Shown: positions 34,496 to 44,061, counted from the stretch's first letter. The stretch: 64,000 bases of DNA from Castellaniella sp049650445 (GCF_049650445.1 NZ_JBASAD010000036.1:25491-89490); one strand, 5' to 3'. Notes: a model not told the origin generated them from the letters alone. Numbers and translations are program-made.

Positions 34496-35088
34496 CAGAG
34501 GGGATCTCCCAGAAGCAGGGCGTCAATGCCGTCGCACAGCGCATGCAGCAGCAGGATGTGAACTTCCTGGATGCGCATGGTGCGGTCGTGCGGGACGCAG
34601 AGGTGGATGTCGGTCTCGTAGAGCAGGGTGTTGACCTGGCCGCCGCCCTTGCCCGTCAGTGCGATGACTTGCATGTCGCGTTCGTGCGCGGCCTCGATGG
34701 CGCGTACGACATTGGGCGAATTGCCGCTGGTGGTGATGGCCACCAGAATGTCGCCCGGTTGCCCCAGGGCGGCCACCTGGCGCTCGAACACGGCATTGAA
34801 GCCGTAGTCGTTGCCGACGGCGGTCATGATCGAGGTGTCGGTGTTCAGGGCGATGCCGGCCAGGGGCAGGCGGTCGCGCTCGAAGCGGCCGACGAGTTCG
34901 GCGACGAAGTGCTGGGCGTCGGCGGCCGAGCCGCCATTGCCGCAGGCGAGGATGCGCGCGTTGCTGGTCAGCGCGCCGAACAGCAGATCGACCCCGGCCG
35001 CCAGAGCGGGGGCCAGTTCGCGGGCGCTGGCGCGAAATGCGTCGACGGCGTCGTCGAAATGTGACGTCATGCGGGAGGTCATGTCCAT
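34495..35088 (-). CDS. diaA: DiaA/GmhA-like SIS-domain protein
   Basis: A 197-residue sugar-isomerase fold protein. The phosphosugar-binding signature is ILACGNGGSAADAQHFVAELVGRFE, followed by TAVGNDYGF, AITTSGNSPNVVRAIEAA and QEVHILLLHALCD. GmhA (sedoheptulose-7-phosphate isomerase) and DiaA (DnaA-binding initiation factor) share this fold. The yraN-diaA-dolP order favours DiaA, but GmhA activity is not excluded. Confidence 0.85.
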   Translation of the reverse strand: MDMTSRMTSHFDDAVDAFRASARELAPALAAGVDLLFGALTSNARILACGNGGSAADAQHFVAELVGRFERDRLPLAGIALNTDTSIMTAVGNDYGFNAVFERQVAALGQPGDILVAITTSGNSPNVVRAIEAAHERDMQVIALTGKGGGQVNTLLYETDIHLCVPHDRTMRIQEVHILLLHALCDGIDALLLGDPL

Positions 35089-35118
35089 AGGGCCGATTAT
35101 CGCATGAGAGCACCACCG

Positions 35119-35140
35119 CTGTTACACATGAACGTAACAG
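35119..35140. promoter_or_regulatory. Perfect 7-bp inverted repeat upstream of diaA
   Basis: CTGTTAC (35119-35125) and GTAACAG (35134-35140) are perfect inverted copies separated by 8 bp, in the 84-bp gap between yraN and diaA. There is no U-run on either side, so an operator or mRNA structure is more likely than a terminator. It is not a LexA box, because the spacing between CTGT and ACAG is 14, not 8. Confidence 0.4.
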
Positions 35141-35172
35141 TTTGCGGACCATTTCGTGCCTGTCCGGGTGTT

Positions 35173-35676
35173 TTACGCCTGAAAGGCGTCGCGGATCCAG
35201 TGCGGGCCGTCCGCCTCGAAGGCCACCACGTCGAAGCGGCAGGCCGGCGCCGTGCCGCCGAAATGCCGTTGGACGAGCCGGGGCAGGAAATGGCGCGCGG
35301 CCCGGATCAACCGGGCCTGCTTGGGGCGGTTTACACTGGCGGCGGCACCGCCGAAGGCCGGATTCCGGCGCTCCCGCACCTCGATGAACAGCAGCAGGGC
35401 GCCTTCGCGGGCCACCAGATCGATTTCCCCGGCGCGGCAGCGCAGATTGGCCGCCAGGATGTGCGCGCCGTGGGTTTCCAGGTGGTGCGCCGCCCGCGCC
35501 TCGGCCGCGCGGCCTTGGCGTTGAGTCGGGGATCCGGCTGGCGGTTCGCCGGCGGTGGCGTTGGCGGACGCATCGGCAGGCACGGATGCCGGATGGGATC
35601 GACGCAGGCGCCGACGGCGGCGCGCCACGGCCCCGCGCTGGGCCTGCCGGGCGGCTTCGTAGGGATCGGCGGGCAT
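35173..35676 (-). CDS. yraN: YraN family protein (UPF0102)
   Basis: 167 residues. The C-terminal two thirds show the nuclease-like core: RGRAAEARAAHHLETHGAHILAANLR, then RAGEIDLVAREGALLLFIEVRER with the conserved acidic and lysine-type positions of the restriction-endonuclease-like fold. The first 50 residues are a basic, low-complexity extension (RRRRLRRS, ANATAGEPPAG) not typical of the family. The function of YraN is unproven. It is transcribed away from rsmI, with which it shares about 31 bp of promoter space. Confidence 0.88.
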   Translation of the reverse strand: MPADPYEAARQAQRGAVARRRRRLRRSHPASVPADASANATAGEPPAGSPTQRQGRAAEARAAHHLETHGAHILAANLRCRAGEIDLVAREGALLLFIEVRERRNPAFGGAAASVNRPKQARLIRAARHFLPRLVQRHFGGTAPACRFDVVAFEADGPHWIRDAFQA

Positions 35677-35707
35677 GGCGGCACATTCAAATGAACAGGA
35701 TATGAGT

Positions 35708-36646
35708 ATGACGGACAGTGCAGACTGGGAACAGATCGGACCGACGTGGAAACGTCACGCTGAAGGGGTGGCGGGCCAGTCCTGGCCGGCGGGTGCCCTG
35801 TATGTGGTGGCCACGCCGATCGGCAATCTGGGGGATCTGAGCCTGCGCGCCTGGGAGGCCCTGCGCCGCTGCGATGCGATCGCGGCCGAGGATACCCGCA
35901 CCACCCGTGCGCTGCTGGACGCCTGGGGAATCGCCACGCCGCTGCTGGCCGCCCATCGCCACAACGAGCGCGAGGCGGCCGAAGCCGTGATCCGGCGGCT
36001 GGCCCAGGGTGAGCGTATCGCGCTGGTGTCCGACGCCGGCGCGCCCGCTGTCAGCGATCCGGGCGCGCGCGTGGTGCGCGAGGTCCAGGCGGCCGGCCAT
36101 CGGGTTGTGCCGCTGCCGGGTCCCAGCGCGGTCATTGCTGCGCTGATGGCCAGCGGCGCCACTCGCGATGAGGAGCCCGGCTTTGCTTTCGCCGGCTTCA
36201 TGCCGTCCAAGGCCCAGGCGCGCCGCAAATGGCTGGACCGGTGGCTCGCCTGGCCGGTGCCGGTCGTGATGTTCGAGACGCCGCATCGCTTGCGGGCGGC
36301 GCTCCAGGATCTGTCGGCGGCGGCCGGGCCGGATCGGCGGTTGACCGTGGCGCGCGAACTGAGCAAGCGGTTCGAGGAGATCCGGACTCTGCCGGCGGGA
36401 GAGGCGCTGGCCTGGCTGGACGAGGACGCCCATCGGGAACAGGGCGAATTCGTGCTGGTGGTGCACGCCGACGAACGGGAGGAGGCGCCCGACGAGGATC
36501 TGTCGCCCGAACAGCGCCGGATCATGGAGGCGTTGCTGGAAGACCTGTCGGTGCGCGACGCGGCGCGGATCGGCGCCCGTGCGACCGGGCTGGCGCGCGA
36601 CCGGCTGTATGCCTGGGCGCTGGCGCGATCCCCTCGATTAGGGTGA
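35708..36646 (+). CDS. rsmI: 16S rRNA (cytidine(1402)-2'-O)-methyltransferase RsmI
   Basis: A 312-residue tetrapyrrole-methylase-fold enzyme. Conserved stretches are YVVATPIGNLGDLSLRAWEAL, AAEDTRTTRALL, LVSDAGAPAVSDPGARVV, VPLPGPSAVIAALMASG and FAGFMPSKAQARRKWL. Three in-frame starts exist (35675, 35702, 35708); the last has AGGA 7 bases upstream and is preferred. Relative to E. coli it has about 30 extra N-terminal residues. It converges with rlpA across 7 bp. Confidence 0.93.
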   Translation: MTDSADWEQIGPTWKRHAEGVAGQSWPAGALYVVATPIGNLGDLSLRAWEALRRCDAIAAEDTRTTRALLDAWGIATPLLAAHRHNEREAAEAVIRRLAQGERIALVSDAGAPAVSDPGARVVREVQAAGHRVVPLPGPSAVIAALMASGATRDEEPGFAFAGFMPSKAQARRKWLDRWLAWPVPVVMFETPHRLRAALQDLSAAAGPDRRLTVARELSKRFEEIRTLPAGEALAWLDEDAHREQGEFVLVVHADEREEAPDEDLSPEQRRIMEALLEDLSVRDAARIGARATGLARDRLYAWALARSPRLG

Positions 36647-36653
36647 ACAGGCC

Positions 36654-37565
36654 CTAAAGCCCCTGGTCCAGTGCGATCACGGGGTTCAGGCCGGCGGATT
36701 CCGCCAGCCGCGCGGCGGTGTGGGCGGCTTCGTCGCGCGACAGGTAGGGCCCCATGCGGACCTTGTAGAGCGGCGGGTGGTGAGCGACGGTGGCGGGACC
36801 GGCCTGACCGGCGGCCTCGATGTTGACGCGCTGGGCCAGTGACTGGGCGTTCTGGGCCGAGGAGAAGGCACCGAATTGCAGATAGATGCCGCCCGGCTGG
36901 GGGCCCTCGAAAACCGCAGGGACGGGGGCCGGCGGCGCGAGGGGGGCGGCGGGCAGGTTGACCGGCTGCGCCCGGGCGGTGTCGGCGGGTGGGGCCGAGG
37001 CCAGGATCGGCGTCCCCGGGGCGCGTCCGGCGCGGATGTCGGCGTTGGTGATGGCCTGCACGATCACGCGCCCGCTGCCCGGGCCGATCAGGCCCAGCTT
37101 GGCGGCGGCCACGTAGGACAGGTCGATGATGCGCCCGGGGTGGAAGGGCCCCCGGTCGTTGACGCGCACGACCACCGAGCGGTTGGTGCCCGCCCGGGTC
37201 ACCCGCGCGTAGCTGGGGATCGGCAGGGTCGGATGCGCCGCCGTCATGGCGTACATGTCGTAGGTTTCGCCGTTGGCGGTCTTTTCACCGTGGAATTTGC
37301 GCCCGTACCACGAGGCTACGCCTTCCTGGCGGTAGGGCTGGTTTTCTCCGATGGGGAGGTAGCGCACGCCAAAGACTTCGTAGGGACGGAAATTGGCCGG
37401 GGCGTGCCGCTCGATGCGCGGCACGGCGTCGGGAATGGCGGCGATGTCGGCCGGGATGTCGCGGCCAGGGCCGTCGTCCTTGTAGTAACCGCCCGAGCGC
37501 GAGGCGCAGCCCGCGAGGACGGCCAGCGTGGCGCCCAGCAGGACGAGGGCCAGGGCTCGTCTCAT
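36654..37565 (-). CDS. rlpA: Septal ring lytic transglycosylase / rare lipoprotein A
   Basis: A 303-residue outer-membrane lipoprotein (lipobox LAVLAGC). It has the double-psi beta-barrel transglycosylase domain (GVASWYGRKFHGEKTANGE, then VRVNDRGPFHPGRIIDLS) and a C-terminal SPOR domain (about 225-300) that binds denuded septal glycan. The start is the ATG at 37565, which overlaps the rapZ stop (ATGA); the longer open frame upstream is shadow of rapZ. Being coupled to rapZ rather than to mltB/rodA is a notable context. Confidence 0.92.
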   Translation of the reverse strand: MRRALALVLLGATLAVLAGCASRSGGYYKDDGPGRDIPADIAAIPDAVPRIERHAPANFRPYEVFGVRYLPIGENQPYRQEGVASWYGRKFHGEKTANGETYDMYAMTAAHPTLPIPSYARVTRAGTNRSVVVRVNDRGPFHPGRIIDLSYVAAAKLGLIGPGSGRVIVQAITNADIRAGRAPGTPILASAPPADTARAQPVNLPAAPLAPPAPVPAVFEGPQPGGIYLQFGAFSSAQNAQSLAQRVNIEAAGQAGPATVAHHPPLYKVRMGPYLSRDEAAHTAARLAESAGLNPVIALDQGL

Positions 37566-38437
37566 GGCCGGGGCTCCTGCAGCATGGGGTTGCGGTGGCG
37601 CACCAGCAGGGGCGAATGATCCGCAAAGCGCCGGGCGAGCTGTTCGGTGACGTAGACCGAGCGGTGCTGGCCGCCGGTGCAGCCGATGGCCACCGTCAGG
37701 TAGTTGCGCGTGTCCTGCATGTACAGGGGCAGCCATTTGCGGATGAAAGCGGCGATGTCGTCGATCATGTTCTCGACGCTGCCGAACTGCGCCAGCCAGT
37801 CGGCGACCGGGGCGTCGCGGCCCGTCAGGGAGCGCAACTGCGCGTCGTAGTGGGGGTTGGGCAGGCAGCGCACGTCGAACACCAGGTCGGCGTCGTGTGG
37901 CACCCCGCGCTTGTAGGCAAAGGATTCGAAGGTCAGAATCACTGCGGGCCGATCCGTCTGGACCAGATCGCGCACCCAGGCACGTAATTGTCCGGGTGCC
38001 AGGTTCGAGGTGTCGATGACGTGTTCCTGATTGCGCAATGGGCCCAGGAGTTCCCGTTCGCGGGTGATGCAGTCCTGCAGAGAGGCGTCCAGGCCCTCTT
38101 GCCGCAGGCGGTCGGTCAGAGGGTGGCGGCGCCGGGATTCGGAATAGCGCTGCATCAGGGTGTGGTCGTCGGCGTCCAGGAAGATCACGTGCAGCGCCGT
38201 GCCCATGGCGCGCAGGCTGGTCAGGATGCCGGGCAGGTCGTCCAGGTCGCCCGGGGTGCGGACGTCGATGGCGACCGCCACCCGTTCCAGGCCGCTGTCC
38301 CGGGTGCTGGCGATGAATTCGTGCAGGAAGCGCACCGGCAGATTGTCGATGCAGGTGTAGCCGGTGTCTTCCAGCATGCGCAGGGCCACGGACTTGCCGG
38401 AGCCGGAAATGCCGGTGATGAGGACGATGTTCAGCAT
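37562..38437 (-). CDS. rapZ: RNase adapter / nucleotide-binding protein RapZ
   Basis: A 291-residue P-loop protein. Walker A is ITGISGSGKS (about residues 8-16), with CIDNLPVRFL and the C-terminal sensor domain signature IGCTGGQHRSVYVTEQLA. In E. coli RapZ senses glucosamine-6-phosphate and directs RNase E to the sRNA GlmZ. The start is the ATG at 38437; upstream codons in frame are not conserved. It sits with hprK and ptsN, a usual neighbourhood. Confidence 0.94.
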   Translation of the reverse strand: MLNIVLITGISGSGKSVALRMLEDTGYTCIDNLPVRFLHEFIASTRDSGLERVAVAIDVRTPGDLDDLPGILTSLRAMGTALHVIFLDADDHTLMQRYSESRRRHPLTDRLRQEGLDASLQDCITRERELLGPLRNQEHVIDTSNLAPGQLRAWVRDLVQTDRPAVILTFESFAYKRGVPHDADLVFDVRCLPNPHYDAQLRSLTGRDAPVADWLAQFGSVENMIDDIAAFIRKWLPLYMQDTRNYLTVAIGCTGGQHRSVYVTEQLARRFADHSPLLVRHRNPMLQEPRP

Positions 38438-38489
38438 GGTGTGTGCGGCGCAGGCGCCAGCAGGGGCTGCAGTGTCGGACGACAGGGGA

Positions 38490-39428
38490 TCATGATCGGG
38501 CCTCCCGGGAACTTTCCATGATGGCCAGGGCCTGGCGTTCGATGAATTCGCCCATGGTATCGATGCCGCGCAGGCTGAGGATGGTGTTGCGGACGGCGGC
38601 CTCGACCAGCACGGCCAGGTTGCGGCCGGCTGCAACCTGCAGCATCACCCGGCGGATCGGGATGCCCAGGATGTCCTGGTATTCGTCCTGGGTCGGCAAG
38701 CGTTCGAAATTTTCAGGAGAAAGGCGCACCAGATGGACGATCAGCTTGATCTTCATCTTGCGCCGCACCGAGGTTTCGCCAAAGATCGTGCGGATGTCCA
38801 GCAGCCCCAGGCCGCGGACTTCCAGCAGATTTTGCAGCAGGGGAGGGCACTGGCCTTCGATGAAGTTCGGCGCGGTGCGCGAGAGTTCGACGGCGTCGTC
38901 GGCCACCAGCCCGTGGCCCCGGGAAATCAGTTCCAGCGCCAGTTCGCTTTTGCCCAACCCCGATTCGCCGGTGATCAGGACCCCCAGGCCCAGCACGTCC
39001 ATGAAGACGCCGTGCACGGTGGTCTTGGGCGCCATGCGCTTGCCCAGGTAGATGCGCAGCAGGTCGATCAGCAGGGCGGCGTCGGTGGGTGTGGCCAGCA
39101 GCGGGATGTCGTGTTCCAGGCAGTAGGCCAGGAGGTCGTCGGGTGCCTGGGTGTTGTTCGCCAGGACGATGGCCGGTACGCCCCCGGTCACCAGGTCGTT
39201 CAGATGGTGCTGGCGGCGGCGCGGTTCGAGCCGCAGGTAATAGGAGATTTCCTCGGTGCCGAAAACCTGGATGCGTCCCGGGTGGATCAGGTTCAGGTGG
39301 CCGATCAGGTCGGCAGCGGCACCGCTGGTGTCGGGGATCAGGTGCTGATCCGCAGCGTCCTTGCCGGCGATCCAGGTGAAGACGATCTTCTCGGCGTTGT
39401 CACGAATCAGCTCTTGGATGGTCAGCAT
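38490..39428 (-). CDS. hprK: HPr kinase/phosphorylase
   Basis: A 312-residue bifunctional enzyme that phosphorylates and dephosphorylates a serine on HPr or NPr. The Walker A GESGLGKSELALELISRGH lies at about 153-160, followed by VADDAVELSR and the signature LEVRGLGLLDIRTIFGE. With ptsN and rapZ it points to a regulatory rather than sugar-transporting PTS, as in other betaproteobacteria. Its start lies 29 bp inside the end of ptsN. Confidence 0.95.
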   Translation of the reverse strand: MLTIQELIRDNAEKIVFTWIAGKDAADQHLIPDTSGAAADLIGHLNLIHPGRIQVFGTEEISYYLRLEPRRRQHHLNDLVTGGVPAIVLANNTQAPDDLLAYCLEHDIPLLATPTDAALLIDLLRIYLGKRMAPKTTVHGVFMDVLGLGVLITGESGLGKSELALELISRGHGLVADDAVELSRTAPNFIEGQCPPLLQNLLEVRGLGLLDIRTIFGETSVRRKMKIKLIVHLVRLSPENFERLPTQDEYQDILGIPIRRVMLQVAAGRNLAVLVEAAVRNTILSLRGIDTMGEFIERQALAIMESSREARS

Positions 39429-39906
39429 GTTCAGGGGTCGGGGCGCTCGCGCCGGTCAGGATGAGTTGATGGACTTCCTGGGGGTCTGTGGAGTGCGTCA
39501 GGGCCTGGCGGATACCGGCGTCCGACATCAGGCGGGCGATGCCGGCCAGCAGGTCCAGGTGGGTCTGGGTGGCGGTTTCCGGGATCAACAGGAAGAACAG
39601 CAGGCGGGCGGTGCGCCCGTCGTTGGTATCGAACCGGACGGGTTCGGCCAGCCGGATGAAGGCGGCGTGCGGTTCGCGCAGATCCTTGAGCCGTCCGTGG
39701 GGAATCGCGACCTCGTGGCCCAGCGCGGTCGAACCCAGCCGCTCGCGCGCCAGCAGGCTGTGGAAGACCGCCGTGCGCGCGACGCCCTGGTGGTTTTCAA
39801 ACAGCAGTCCGGCGTGCTCGAAGGCGCGCTTCTTGCTGGTGGCAGCCAGGTCCAGGACGATGTTGCCGGGCGGCAGGATGCGGGGAGTGAGAGTCATGGC
39901 GACCAT
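39400..39906 (-). CDS. ptsN: PTS IIA-like nitrogen regulatory protein
   Basis: A 168-residue EIIA(Ntr) domain protein that receives phosphate from NPr and regulates potassium and nitrogen-linked processes. The phospho-accepting His is in EVAIPHGRLKDL (about 70). RLLFFLLIPETATQTHLDLLAGIARL is the typical helix. The first four residues (MVAM) include a second possible start. It overlaps hprK by 29 bp and follows hpf by 91 bp. Confidence 0.94.
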   Translation of the reverse strand: MVAMTLTPRILPPGNIVLDLAATSKKRAFEHAGLLFENHQGVARTAVFHSLLARERLGSTALGHEVAIPHGRLKDLREPHAAFIRLAEPVRFDTNDGRTARLLFFLLIPETATQTHLDLLAGIARLMSDAGIRQALTHSTDPQEVHQLILTGASAPTPEHADHPRADS

Positions 39907-39997
39907 TATAGGTAAACAGACAACAATATGGCCCCGGACGGGCGTCTCGAGGCCATGTGTCGTTTCGGGCCGAAGGAGTCAGCCCGATGCTGCGTGA

Positions 39998-40321
39998 TCA
40001 GGCGGGTATTTCCTGACGCTTGGGAGGTTCGTGAACGTGGTTCTGAGCCTTGGTCTTGTACTTGATGACCTGGCGGTCGGCCTTGTCGACCAGCAGATCG
40101 ATGGCCGCATACAGGTTGTCATCCGAGGCTTCGCAGTGCAGATCCTTGCCGCGCAGGCGCATGGTGATTTCAGCGATGTGCTTCTGGGGTTCGATCGACA
40201 GCATGATCTGAGTGTCGATGACCTGATCGAAGTGCCGCAGGACGCGCGCCGTCTTGGTGTGGACGTATTCGCGGATAGCCGGGGTGATTTCCAGATTGCG
40301 ACCGGTGATTGTCAGGCTCAT
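39998..40321 (-). CDS. hpf: Ribosome hibernation promoting factor (short HPF)
   Basis: A 107-residue S30AE-domain protein that dimerises or silences 70S ribosomes in stationary phase. It starts SLTITGRNLEITPAIREYV and keeps HIAEITMRLRGKDLHCEASDDNLYAAIDLLVDKADRQV. There is no C-terminal dimerisation domain, so this is the short form. It lies directly between lptB and ptsN, where many relatives have rpoN in between. Confidence 0.94.
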   Translation of the reverse strand: MSLTITGRNLEITPAIREYVHTKTARVLRHFDQVIDTQIMLSIEPQKHIAEITMRLRGKDLHCEASDDNLYAAIDLLVDKADRQVIKYKTKAQNHVHEPPKRQEIPA

Positions 40322-40471
40322 ATGCAGACTCCTTGCGAAAAACGGGGAGGGTTCCAGGGAGAACCGGGTACGAATGGACTAGACCTCCTTTTCTGACAGT
40401 TCGATGACAAGTCCAGTGTACCCATTGCACCCGCCACATCAAGGGCCTGCTTTCGGTGTAGGATAGTCGGA
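40322..40471 (-). promoter_or_regulatory. lptB-hpf intergenic region
   Basis: 150 bp upstream of hpf holding its ribosome-binding site (AAGGAG-type, 40329-40334 on the plus strand as CTCCTT) and a short hairpin, GGTTC (40350-40354) with GAACC (40361-40365), in the leader. No remnant of rpoN can be recognised here. Confidence 0.4.
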
Positions 40472-41260
<789 letters not shown>

Positions 41261-41265
41261 GGGAA

Positions 41266-41862
41266 TTACGGGCGGCCCTTCTTGGCCTTGCACTGGGCGA
41301 TGGCCTGGTCGATGCGGGATTGCGGCTGGGCCAGCGAGCGGACGCGCCCGCCGGCGGCGGCCGAATTCTGCCCGCCGAACGCCTCGTAGGTGCCGGTTTT
41401 TTCGTGGTAGATGATGCGCGCGCCGCGGACATTGTCGAAGGTCTGGCCGCAGATCTGGCGGATCACGATGGCCTGGCCCGTCAGGGTGATGTCGCCCGAG
41501 GCGCCCGCGTAATCGGCCTGCAGGCCGGTGGCGATCAGCGTCTCGAATTTTTCGGGGTTTTCCTGGCGGATGGTGACGACCTCGCCCTTGGCGGCCGTGG
41601 CGGTGCCGAATTGCTTGCCCTGGGCGTCCTCGTGCGTGACGAGCTTGTCGCCGCGCAGGGTCATCGCGCCCCGGGTCAGGATCACGTTGCCGGTAAAGGT
41701 GCTGGTCTTGTTGATGTCGTCGTAGTGCAGGGTGTCGGACAGGATCACCGTGTCAGGTTCGTCCTGGGGTGCCGGTTTGGTCTGTGCGGTGGCCGCCTGG
41801 GTGGCCAGGGCCAGGGCGCAGGCGCTGATCGATGCAATCAGGGCATGAGACGGAGTTTTCAT
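41266..41862 (-). CDS. lptA: LPS transport periplasmic protein LptA
   Basis: A 198-residue bridge protein with an N-terminal signal peptide (HALIASISACALALATQAATA) and an OstA/LptA beta-jellyroll (ILSDTLHYDDINKTSTFTGNVILTRGAMTLRGDKLVTHEDAQG). The C-terminal 25 residues are basic and polar. It overlaps lptC by 4 bp (ATGA) in the lptC-lptA-lptB order. Confidence 0.94.
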   Translation of the reverse strand: MKTPSHALIASISACALALATQAATAQTKPAPQDEPDTVILSDTLHYDDINKTSTFTGNVILTRGAMTLRGDKLVTHEDAQGKQFGTATAAKGEVVTIRQENPEKFETLIATGLQADYAGASGDITLTGQAIVIRQICGQTFDNVRGARIIYHEKTGTYEAFGGQNSAAAGGRVRSLAQPQSRIDQAIAQCKAKKGRP

Positions 41863-42476
41863 GGTTGTGCGTTCTTTTTCGGTTCGGCGTTGCGGGCGGC
41901 CTGATCCTCGCCCGAGATTTTGACGTCACTGGACGCCGTGACGGTCAGTTGGCGGGTGCGGTTATCGTAGCGCATGCCCTTGCCCCGCAGGGTGGAATTC
42001 CCGTTGATGACCAGCGCGGGGCGGTCCGTGTGGACCACGTCCAGGTCGGGCTCGATGATCAGTTGGGAACTGCGTACGTCCAGCAGCTTGTGTTCGGCAT
42101 CGGGCAGGCGCTTGAGGTGGGCATTGCCGTCCAGCACGATGCGGTCGCCGTGCTCGTCCAGCGTGCCGTGGTCGGCGGTGCCTTCGGTGATGGGCGCGTT
42201 GGGCTGGTGGCCCACTGCGCGTGGTGCGGTGATTTCGTAGGCGCGCGTGTCCGGGAAGTGCTCCATGGAGGTGCCTTCCAGGCGGTTGACGGCGCGTCCG
42301 TCGGCATCGGTGCGTACCATCGTGAACTGATCGGACCAGGAGTCGCGCTCGTGGGTCACGCGCCGGGGCGGGTCGATCTCGATCGAGCGCAGGGCATAGT
42401 CGGACGCCCACCAGGTGCCCAGCACCAGCAGGCCGAGCAGCAGCACGGCCACGAGACTGGGCAGACGTTCTTTCAC
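41859..42476 (-). CDS. lptC: LPS export protein LptC (GTG start)
   Basis: A 205-residue inner-membrane-anchored protein passing LPS from LptF/G to LptA. A single N-terminal helix (LPSLVAVLLLGLLVLGTWWASDYAL) is followed by the LptC fold. I place the start at the GTG at 42476, which overlaps the kdsC stop (GTGA); the 42 upstream codons are shadow of kdsC. At the C-terminus it overlaps lptA. Confidence 0.9.
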   Translation of the reverse strand: MKERLPSLVAVLLLGLLVLGTWWASDYALRSIEIDPPRRVTHERDSWSDQFTMVRTDADGRAVNRLEGTSMEHFPDTRAYEITAPRAVGHQPNAPITEGTADHGTLDEHGDRIVLDGNAHLKRLPDAEHKLLDVRSSQLIIEPDLDVVHTDRPALVINGNSTLRGKGMRYDNRTRQLTVTASSDVKISGEDQAARNAEPKKNAQP

Positions 42477-43075
42477 TGGATGGCCCCGCCCAGCGTGGAC
42501 AGGGACGCCGTGAAGCAGGCGCCCAGACGGCCCTGGGCCGCCAGGATCAGGTCGCAGCATTCGCGCACGGCGCCCGCGCCGCCGCGCAGGGTGCTGATCC
42601 AATGGGCGGCCTGACCGATATAGAAAGGCGCATTGGGCACGCTGGCGGCAAACCCGACCCGCCGCAGGACGGGCAGATCGATGATGTCGTCGCCCATGTA
42701 GCCCACGGCTTCCAGAGAGAGGCCGGCCTCGCGGGCCAGGTCTTCGACCGTGGTGATCTTGTCGTGGACGCCCTGGAGCGCGGGCGAAATGCCCAGTTCC
42801 GCGGCCCGGCGGGCCGTGATGGCGCTTTTGCGGCCGCTGACCCAGGCGACGCGGATGCCTTGTTCACGCAGCAGCCGCAGGCCGTGGCCGTCCAGCGCGT
42901 TGAAGGGCTTGACGGCCTCGCCTTGTTCTCCGTACCAGAGGCTGCCGTCGGTGAGGATGCCGTCGACGTCGAACACCATCATGCGCACGGCACGAGCCCG
43001 GTCGCGGATGGCTTCCGGGACGCGGGCCAGGATCTGGGCTTCGGCGGGGTGGGAGAAACCGGGCAATTCGTTCAT
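42473..43075 (-). CDS. kdsC: 3-deoxy-D-manno-octulosonate 8-phosphate phosphatase KdsC
   Basis: A 200-residue HAD phosphatase releasing Kdo for lipid A inner core synthesis. Motif I is FDVDGILTDGSLWYG (about 38), with VSGRKSAITARRAAELGI and YMGDDIIDLPVLRRVGFA. The start is the ATG at 43075, which overlaps the kdsD stop by one base (TGATG); the long open frame further up is kdsD shadow. Confidence 0.95.
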   Translation of the reverse strand: MNELPGFSHPAEAQILARVPEAIRDRARAVRMMVFDVDGILTDGSLWYGEQGEAVKPFNALDGHGLRLLREQGIRVAWVSGRKSAITARRAAELGISPALQGVHDKITTVEDLAREAGLSLEAVGYMGDDIIDLPVLRRVGFAASVPNAPFYIGQAAHWISTLRGGAGAVRECCDLILAAQGRLGACFTASLSTLGGAIQ

Positions 43076-44061
43076 CAGATGACCTTTGCAGCAAGGAGGT
43101 CGTGCATGTGCAGAGCCCCCAATAATAGCCCGTCGCCGTCCAGCACCAGCATCTGGTTGAGCTTGTGCGCATCCATGGTCGAGGCGGCTTCGATGGCGGG
43201 CGCGTCGGCCGCGATCGAGCGCGGGTGGCGGCTCATGCCGGCCGAAACCGGCAGGCCGCGGACGTCGCCGTGCTGGGCGATCATGCGGCGCAGGTCGCCG
43301 TCGGTGAACAGGCCTGCGGGGCGTTTGCCCTCCATGACGATGACCATGCCCATGCCCTTGGAGGACATTTCGGGCAGGGCATCGGGGATCAGGGTGCCGG
43401 GCGCGACGCGCGGCAGGGCTGCGCCGCTGCGCATGACGTCGGCCACGGAGGTCAGCAAGCGCCGGCCCAGGGCGCCGCCAGGATGCGAACGGGCGAAATC
43501 CTCGCGGTTGAAACCACGCGCTTCCAGGCAGGCGACGGCGATGGCGTCGCCCAGCACCAGGGCGGCCGTGGTGCTGGCGGTGGGCGCCAGATTCAGAGGG
43601 CAGGCTTCCTGGTCCACGGCGGCGTCCAGCGCCAGATCGGCGTTGCGGGCCAGTTCGGAATCGGTGTTGCCGGTCAGGGCGATGATGCGCGTGCCCATGC
43701 GCTTGGCCACGGAAATGATGGTGATCAGTTCTTGGGCCGAGCCGGAGTAAGAGATCGCCAGCAGGATGTCCTGGCCGGTGAGCATGCCCAGATCGCCGTG
43801 GATCGCCTCGGCGGCGTGCATGAAGAAGGCGGGCGTGCCGGTGGACGCCAGGGTGGCGGCGATCTTGCGGGCGATATGTCCGGACTTGCCGATACCGGTG
43901 ACGACGACGCGGCCCGGACAGTCCAGGATGAGGCTGACCGCCTGGGCGAAGCGTGCGTCGATGCGGCCTTGCAGGGCTTGCAGGGCCTGGATTTCGATGC
44001 CGAAAGTATGGTCGGCGCTGGCGCGGATCGCCTCCGGGCTGGGCTGAGGGTGGGCATGCAT
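43075..44061 (-). CDS. kdsD: D-arabinose 5-phosphate isomerase KdsD
   Basis: A 328-residue enzyme converting ribulose 5-phosphate to arabinose 5-phosphate, the first Kdo step. The SIS domain shows VVVTGIGKSGHIARKIAATLASTGTPAFF and AISYSGSAQELI; two CBS domains follow (about 205-325). It is first in the Kdo/LPS export run kdsD-kdsC-lptC-lptA-lptB, all overlapping or nearly so. Confidence 0.95.
   Translation of the reverse strand: MHAHPQPSPEAIRASADHTFGIEIQALQALQGRIDARFAQAVSLILDCPGRVVVTGIGKSGHIARKIAATLASTGTPAFFMHAAEAIHGDLGMLTGQDILLAISYSGSAQELITIISVAKRMGTRIIALTGNTDSELARNADLALDAAVDQEACPLNLAPTASTTAALVLGDAIAVACLEARGFNREDFARSHPGGALGRRLLTSVADVMRSGAALPRVAPGTLIPDALPEMSSKGMGMVIVMEGKRPAGLFTDGDLRRMIAQHGDVRGLPVSAGMSRHPRSIAADAPAIEAASTMDAHKLNQMLVLDGDGLLLGALHMHDLLAAKVI

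Noticed and set aside
35119..35140. LexA/SOS box
   Set aside because: CTGT and ACAG are present but 14 bases apart rather than 8.
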